Shown here: one piece after another, positions 58,970-64,000 of the stretch | Numbering within the stretch: the first letter of the stretch is position 1 | Layout of the letters: each line of letters starts with the position of its first letter | NCBI GenBank assembly: GCA_015178975.1 | Contig: WHVD01000168.1 | Coordinates: 105,516-169,515 of the forward strand | Source of the DNA: Hysterangium stoloniferum | Lineage: Eukaryota; Basidiomycota; Agaricomycetes; Hysterangiales; Hysterangiaceae | DNA: 64,000 nt | Direction of reading: 5' to 3' | Translations under genes and position numbers: made by a program | Notes under the pieces: model-generated | What the model saw: only the letters and a program-made list of their open reading frames with translations | Told to the model about the DNA's origin: nothing | Databases searched by the model: none

Positions 58970-61900
58970 TTACTGCTCAGCGCTTTTCAGCGTGCGACTC
59001 CAATATGCAATGACTCGTTCAACAGTAACTTCGGTCGCCTCAAAAGTGGATCCCCACGAATCCGACCACTCAATCTCGGGCTGTTTGGTTTTGTACCGAT
59101 GAACAAAGGATGGCACGTCCTGCGCACGGTCAAAAGCCAATTTGGCTTGGGCATAGATTTTAGTGTCCACTAAATCTCCTAAAGCCATCTTCTGGACTTG
59201 TTGGAGGCAACAACCCAAGGCAAAATCCGAAGCGTCCGTATACAATCGGTAGGGCATCCCACTAACTGGATGTCCCAGCACTGGAGCTGATCCTAATGCG
59301 GTTTTAACATCCTCATAAGCTCGGACATGTTCAGCAGTCCACGTCCAAGGTGTTCCCTTTTTTAGGAGCGAGAATAAAGGGGACACCATCCATGAATAAA
59401 ATGGTATATATGCTGAAAAGTAAAGGACCATTCCAAGGAACCGTTGTAGATCAGAAACCTTAGTGGGTGGGGCCAATTCCAATATAGCGCGAACTTTTTC
59501 TTGGTGGGTTGAAAAACCCAGCCTAGATACTTTATGACCCAATAACAATATCGAATTATATCCGATAAAACATTTCTTGGGAGAGAGAGTGATACCGGCC
59601 GAAGCGATAGCGCCAAGCACCTGATTCAGGTGAAGCAAATGATCATCCCAGTTCTTAGAGAATATGACTATGTCATCGATGTAGACTAAACAAAAAATCC
59701 ACAAGTAGGGTGCTAAAACTGTTTGCATGACGCGCTGAAATGTAGAGGGGCCGTTTCTGAGCCCAAATGGCATCCTTTTAAATTGCCACAGCCCTCTATG
59801 GGATCTAAAGGCTGTTTTGGGCTTATCGTCCTCCAACATTTCTAATTGAGTAAACCCGGCTAGCGCATCGAAAGAAGAAAGAACATTTGACCCCGACAGC
59901 GCTTGCATAATCTCCGATTGACGTGGTAAAGGGAATTCGTCTGGAACAGTGAGATGGTTAAGTTTCCGATAGTCGATGACCACCCGCGGTTTACCATTGC
60001 GATATACTACAAAGGCTGGCGCTCCCCAGGGGCTTTTAGATGGCTCAATGACACCCTGTTCGAACCAGGTATCCATTTGCTCGTCTATAACTCTCCTATT
60101 GGCAGGGGACGAAGGGAACATAGGCATGGATATGGGCTGGGCGCCCTCTTTCAAGGGGACAGGGACTCTACATTCCACTTGCCCTAACCGTCCGTCGACT
60201 CCGAAAGCCTTAACGTTCTCAGTCAAAACTGATCTGAGACGTGGCAGGACCTCCGTTGGTATATCCGGTCCCAAATTGACTAACTTGTGAAGATCCTCTG
60301 AGGCAAATTTCTCATTATCAGCCACTGCAGCCGTCTTAGGACCAGGCGGTTCGAAATCGTCTGCAATCTCTGGTTCAACAGGTGGCTTAGGCCTTTCTGA
60401 GGCGACTTGACGGTCCTCCTCAAGTTGAGAGAGACTTTCGATAAGGTGTGCGATCTTGGTCGCGCCTGCTACCATTAAACCTTTCTCCTCGAGTGACCTG
60501 GGCTTGTGAGCCCAACGAGCAGGGTCATGAATTATCCCTATTGTCTCCCCTCGTCGGATAGTCTTAGGGGTTAGCGATGGATTGGCTAAAGGTACTGCCG
60601 CACTATTCCTTGAAATTGCCGTGATTGGTGTGGCTAATATAGAACCGTCCTCGTTTTGCAGTACAATTCCTTCAACAATCCATTCCTCGCCCTTTAGATC
60701 TTCAACAAAAATAGGCACTAGTCTGGCTGACTCTGGATCGATAGTGCAATCCTCCAAGGCTCGCGCGACTCTTTCAGTACGCACACCTTTATCGGGGAGA
60801 GAGGTGAGTTTGGATGACTCCTTCTCATGCTTCCCGAAAGGGGCCTTATTGACGGTGAAGGTCAAAGGTTGAGGTTCCTTAGAAGAACTGGCTGGAATAA
60901 AACCCTGTCGTCCCGGGAGAATAAGTCTAGATCCCAACGGCTGATCTCTTAGAGTACCAATTTCATAATTAATATGGAAGTCTTCTCCCAAAAGAATTGG
61001 CACCGTCATTCCTCTAACGACATAAGTTTCTGCCGCGAACTTCAGTAACGTTCCACTGTCGTCCTCCAGGTAAATGGGAATATTAACATATCCGATAACC
61101 TTAGCGTTACCCGTGAGCTGGATTAGACGTAACTTGAGTCCTTGTTTCAACTTATACATGCCCTGCAGTTCCTTGTAGAATTCCTCCGATATAAGGGAAA
61201 GATCCGCTCCCGTGTCCATTCGAATTTTAACGCGTTCGGGTGAATCGGGAGTTCCTACATGACCGAAAACATGGAGCGCTGCAACTCCTATGCTAGAGTA
61301 ACCACTGGGAGGATCCCGTTTTCGATAAAGGATCGTAGTATCCTCCTTCATCAGACGACTGGGACGAGGGTATTGGATTCGAGGCCTCTTACTTTCCTTG
61401 CGCAGGGACAAGATTACGTTCCTGCGTTCACTTCGGCAAGGAACATGCTTCGAAGGGGAATCCAATACTGGATCATCGTCGCTGTCCTCCGAATCCGAAT
61501 TCTCGTACGGTAGTAAATCGGGGGGGTTCCCGGGATCAAACGGGAACGTGTCAACATCAGCTCCAGGCGAACAGAGCGAATTCGAACTGATTTGTTCGTG
61601 AGAATCTCCAGTCTGACAGTAGTCCTCGGTCAGGCCTTCAAGGTCCTGCCGATGAGCACTCAGCCGGTCTCCTTTTTCGAAGAAATCTGCGGCGAGTATG
61701 GATACGTAAGCTTCAGACAGAAGAGCTTCACCAGTCGTTCGATTTTCCTCCCTCACTAATTTGTCTTCGACATGGGGCGAATAAATGGAAACAAAAGTCA
61801 ATTCGTCATCAGAGTTATTTACTTGTCCTTGTATAGATAGTCCATGAACCGCTTCATATAACCTTTGCTCCTCAGCTTCCTCCGACATATCCTGTGCGGA

Positions 61901-63943
61901 GCATTTGTTGATAGAGACATAATGAGACATTTTGCCAGCTTGAGGGCAGTCTATCTTAAAATGCTCCGGACTTCCGCATATCCAACATTCCTTGGTGGGT
62001 TTGACCGAACTCCTCTTGTTACTCCTCTCGAAGAACATTTTTCCGTGACGCTTTCCCTGTTTTGGATCAGCGACGTCTGGAACGGTCCTTCTCGTCGAGC
62101 CTCTCTCGTTAGTCTCACTAACGAGAATATGGTTAGGTGAAGAGGAGTCGCCGGTGACTCTAAAATCCAATTCTTGACCCTCCGATAACATTACGCGCGG
62201 TTTCTGGAACCTGTAACGTTCCCGGTGTGTTTGGACCCAAGCGTTAATCAGAGCTTCTTGCAGGTTATTAGCATAAGTCTGTAAACTCATGATATTATCG
62301 ATGGGTTGTCCTTGAAGAAGGTAGAGCCATTCCGTAGGCAGTGTGAGAATGAGTCTGCGTGTCTCATCCCCTCTGTCCTGGTGGAACCCGTACAGGAAAC
62401 GATAAAGTTTAACTCTCCGTTGGATATAGTGGACGGGTGTCTCACGATCGTGACCAGCCTGTCGAAATTTCATAGCTTCCCATTCTAAGGCTAAGGATTC
62501 ATGCCAACGAGTTCCGAGCAATCCTTCGACGATACCCCAAAGAAACGACCCATGAGATTGACTGAATTCAGTACGATGCTCACGGTCTAAGGTGCTCCAC
62601 CAGACCTTAGCGTGCCCCTTGAGTCGTCTTGGCAGAGCAACTCCTAAGATCGCACTCATAGAGTCTGATATCTCCGCGAGACTCATGATATCCATGATAT
62701 AGTCCAGGGCTTCGGATTGAGCTCCATCGTATTCAGGGAGATCAGACCATTTGATCTTAAGGTCGTTGGTGTTAAGAGTGACCTTCTTGTCCTTAGGTAA
62801 GTCATCAATAAGCGCGCTAGCTCGAGACCGCATCGGAGTTCGAAAAGGGGTATTAGGCACTCCATTGTGGCGTTCCCCACGTCCTGAGTTCCCTCCCCGG
62901 TCTGAAGTATTCGAACTCCCAGATGAATCGCTAGGGGGTCCTCCTGATGGCAAGAAAGGGTTTGAAGCGATCGGTAGAGAATGGCGGGGACCGTCTGGAT
63001 TAAGCGATCCTCGACCAGCAACTGGGCCAGCTATGCCCTCAGTGAATGCCGTGGAGAAGGACGGTCGACCCTTGTTGGCGACTGATCGGTTTCTGAGAGT
63101 GGTCACTTCATCCCTGAAGTTAGGGCTGTTGGAGACTCCCTCAAATGCGACGCGAGAGCGGTGATCTCCCTGGAGAGACGTTAGGCCCGGTTCCATCGCG
63201 ATTTGTCTCTCGATCTCCGTCGCGTTCAGAAGTCGACACGGCTGGGGTTGATGGAAGGGAGCGCAGACCTCAATCCTCTTCTCCTGAAGGCGTTCTATCA
63301 CTTGCGTCCTCAAGTCCAGTGGAAAATCCTCCAATATTACGGGACGGTTGAGAGAATGCAGAAAACGAGTATCAGGGGACCCGTTTAAGTTGCGAACGAA
63401 CGAATTGGTCGTGGAGATAGGCGAATCAGGGACCTGGATCGAGTCGTTATAGGGGAGGAGTACCTCTAAAACCATCTTATCAAGTCTTCTTTGGTTTCGC
63501 TTCAACCGACCTCTTAAAGTGAGGTATGCCAGCGATAGATTTGGCGTGACTCCATTGAGAGACTCCTCCAACATACGGATGTACATGTACTGGTAGTCAA
63601 CCTTAGGCACAACATGATCTCCGCCAAGCAGGACATGCAGGATCTGCAACACATCATCATGCGTACGAAGTGCTTCAAGGAACATAGAAAACACCTCCCG
63701 CTTGAGAATTCTTCTTCCTCCTTCCATAGTAGTCGTCACCTCGTTCGACCATTCAGGAATCGATTGGGTCAAATCCTCAAGGTTCCCCTGGTCGTGTGAA
63801 TAAATCCCGCGCGATAAATCGCTTGATAACGCCCTAACCAGACTGCTACAGTCTCCGGTAGAATAGGGTAATCCATACTGTACTCCTCCACGAAGGGGGT
63901 AACCTGATCCTCGGGGATTCGATCGGTGTAGTACATATCCCAT
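58970..63943 (-). CDS. Gyp2 gag-protease-RT-RNase H polyprotein (5' part outside the frame)
   Basis: A single open frame of 1657 codons. The gag capsid-like region is at about residues 395-560 (KIKWSDLPEYDG, HAKVWWSTLDREHR). The zinc knuckle, C-x2-C-x4-H-x4-C, is at about 652-665 (CWICGSPEHFKIDC), and an acidic linker at about 810-840. Protease: RMDTGADLSLIS at about 907. RT: about 1270-1470 with VYIDDIVIF at about 1420. RNase H: start YTDASDFALG at about 1566. It ends at a TAA produced by one inserted base. Gag and pol are fused without a frameshift signal. The first 50 or so codons (above about 63795) read better in another frame, so the true start lies further right. Confidence 0.9.
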   Translation of the reverse strand: MGYVLHRSNPRGSGYPLRGGVQYGLPYSTGDCSSLVRALSSDLSRGIYSHDQGNLEDLTQSIPEWSNEVTTTMEGGRRILKREVFSMFLEALRTHDDVLQILHVLLGGDHVVPKVDYQYMYIRMLEESLNGVTPNLSLAYLTLRGRLKRNQRRLDKMVLEVLLPYNDSIQVPDSPISTTNSFVRNLNGSPDTRFLHSLNRPVILEDFPLDLRTQVIERLQEKRIEVCAPFHQPQPCRLLNATEIERQIAMEPGLTSLQGDHRSRVAFEGVSNSPNFRDEVTTLRNRSVANKGRPSFSTAFTEGIAGPVAGRGSLNPDGPRHSLPIASNPFLPSGGPPSDSSGSSNTSDRGGNSGRGERHNGVPNTPFRTPMRSRASALIDDLPKDKKVTLNTNDLKIKWSDLPEYDGAQSEALDYIMDIMSLAEISDSMSAILGVALPRRLKGHAKVWWSTLDREHRTEFSQSHGSFLWGIVEGLLGTRWHESLALEWEAMKFRQAGHDRETPVHYIQRRVKLYRFLYGFHQDRGDETRRLILTLPTEWLYLLQGQPIDNIMSLQTYANNLQEALINAWVQTHRERYRFQKPRVMLSEGQELDFRVTGDSSSPNHILVSETNERGSTRRTVPDVADPKQGKRHGKMFFERSNKRSSVKPTKECWICGSPEHFKIDCPQAGKMSHYVSINKCSAQDMSEEAEEQRLYEAVHGLSIQGQVNNSDDELTFVSIYSPHVEDKLVREENRTTGEALLSEAYVSILAADFFEKGDRLSAHRQDLEGLTEDYCQTGDSHEQISSNSLCSPGADVDTFPFDPGNPPDLLPYENSDSEDSDDDPVLDSPSKHVPCRSERRNVILSLRKESKRPRIQYPRPSRLMKEDTTILYRKRDPPSGYSSIGVAALHVFGHVGTPDSPERVKIRMDTGADLSLISEEFYKELQGMYKLKQGLKLRLIQLTGNAKVIGYVNIPIYLEDDSGTLLKFAAETYVVRGMTVPILLGEDFHINYEIGTLRDQPLGSRLILPGRQGFIPASSSKEPQPLTFTVNKAPFGKHEKESSKLTSLPDKGVRTERVARALEDCTIDPESARLVPIFVEDLKGEEWIVEGIVLQNEDGSILATPITAISRNSAAVPLANPSLTPKTIRRGETIGIIHDPARWAHKPRSLEEKGLMVAGATKIAHLIESLSQLEEDRQVASERPKPPVEPEIADDFEPPGPKTAAVADNEKFASEDLHKLVNLGPDIPTEVLPRLRSVLTENVKAFGVDGRLGQVECRVPVPLKEGAQPISMPMFPSSPANRRVIDEQMDTWFEQGVIEPSKSPWGAPAFVVYRNGKPRVVIDYRKLNHLTVPDEFPLPRQSEIMQALSGSNVLSSFDALAGFTQLEMLEDDKPKTAFRSHRGLWQFKRMPFGLRNGPSTFQRVMQTVLAPYLWIFCLVYIDDIVIFSKNWDDHLLHLNQVLGAIASAGITLSPKKCFIGYNSILLLGHKVSRLGFSTHQEKVRAILELAPPTKVSDLQRFLGMVLYFSAYIPFYSWMVSPLFSLLKKGTPWTWTAEHVRAYEDVKTALGSAPVLGHPVSGMPYRLYTDASDFALGCCLQQVQKMALGDLVDTKIYAQAKLAFDRAQDVPSFVHRYKTKQPEIEWSDSWGSTFEATEVTVERVIAYWSRTLKSAEQ

Positions 63944-64000
63944 TTGTAATCGATGGGCTGGGCATAACCATATGACCTCCGAGGAACTGCTTAAGGATGA
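63795..64000 (-). pseudogene. Gyp2 gag N-terminal part in a shifted frame
   Basis: On the minus strand a second frame reads GYAQPIDYKWDMYYTDRIPE through AVWLGRYQAIYRAGFIHTTR with no stop to the window edge. It then would join the main frame near 63795 (NLEDLTQSIPEW). A 1- or 2-nt lesion near there is inferred. The 5' LTR and gag start should be within the next kilobase. Confidence 0.55.

Larger units (their letters stand above)
53151..64000 (-). mobile_element. Gyp2, young chromovirus (Ty3/gypsy) with an extra 3' ORF, 5' end outside the window
   Basis: Minus-strand order from the right edge: gag, protease, RT, RNase H, integrase, chromodomain, extra ORF (56598-53822), polypurine tract ACTGGGGGGCAC, then 3' LTR (53151-53796). 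CpG-rich and with few lesions. It is inserted in exon 2 of the GypA-2 antisense gene. The flanking 5 bases at the LTR are GCCCC; the matching duplication would lie beyond the window. Confidence 0.93.

Overview
The window looks like a transposon-dense region of a basidiomycete genome, probably an agaricomycete. The evidence is two host genes with many 46-64 bp GT-AG introns, LTR retrotransposons of fungal chromovirus and copia types, a Helitron, Tc1/mariner elements, and a transposase-like family I know only from mushroom-forming fungi. I could run no database search, so the organism is an inference. I infer only two apparently intact host genes: a 7-exon vacuolar-type aspartic protease (33519-35095, +) and an 8-exon AhpC/TSA-like thioredoxin-fold protein (47870-48865, -).

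Layout. 1-1318: unrecognised decayed sequence. 1324-6501: Cop1, a near-complete copia element on the minus strand (TSD GAACT). 6512-7802: long solo LTR-E (TSD GAACC), directly abutting Cop1's target site. 8376-10140: decayed transposase-like gene. 10156-14582: Cop2, a gag-only copia element (TSD AATCT) whose gag is split by an LTR inside an LTR inside an LTR (LTR-A1 > LTR-A2 > LTR-B1). 15350-16830: gypsy fragment Gyp3. 17524-18330: solo LTR-B2. 18561-23222: chimeric, partly inverted Helitron. 23276-30183: Gyp1, a decayed chromovirus of the LTR-A family. 30184-31760: solo LTR-C1 and LTR-B3. 31850-32640: AT-rich repeat R3 with a 19-bp minisatellite. 33519-35095: protease. 36555-40560: LTR-A3, interrupted by LTR-C2 and by mariner Mar1, which itself holds LTR-A4 and LTR-D. 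40620-45015: gypsy, PIF/Harbinger and repeat fragments. 45020-46350: decayed F-box/LRR-like gene. 47870-48865: AhpC/TSA-like gene. 49492-52140: R1 repeats and a broken Tc1 element. 52441-53150: 3' end of a second LTR-A-family element. 53151-64000: Gyp2, a younger chromovirus running off the right edge.

The most interesting signal is an accessory gene on the antisense strand of the LTR-A gypsy family, between the chromodomain and the 3' LTR. It occurs twice (28879-29878 in Gyp1 and 52768-53150 in the second copy). Both copies share the start MGPKPMP, a charged coiled-coil exon 1 and a GTAAGT intron at the same codon position. Both also have a TATA-like box about 55 bp upstream, pointing away from the 3' LTR. 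In Gyp1, exon 3 carries six cysteines with Zn(II)2Cys6 spacing and an acidic repeat tail. The second signal is a 644-codon extra ORF downstream of the chromodomain in Gyp2, interrupted only by a solo LTR with a clean TSD.

Age structure is visible. Older copies (Gyp1, Cop2, Gyp3, Helitron, Mar1) are CpG-poor, with many TGA stops where CGA is expected and G-to-A losses of catalytic residues. Gyp2 and LTR-A5 are still CpG-rich. This fits long-term cytosine-methylation/deamination decay, although that mechanism is inferred.
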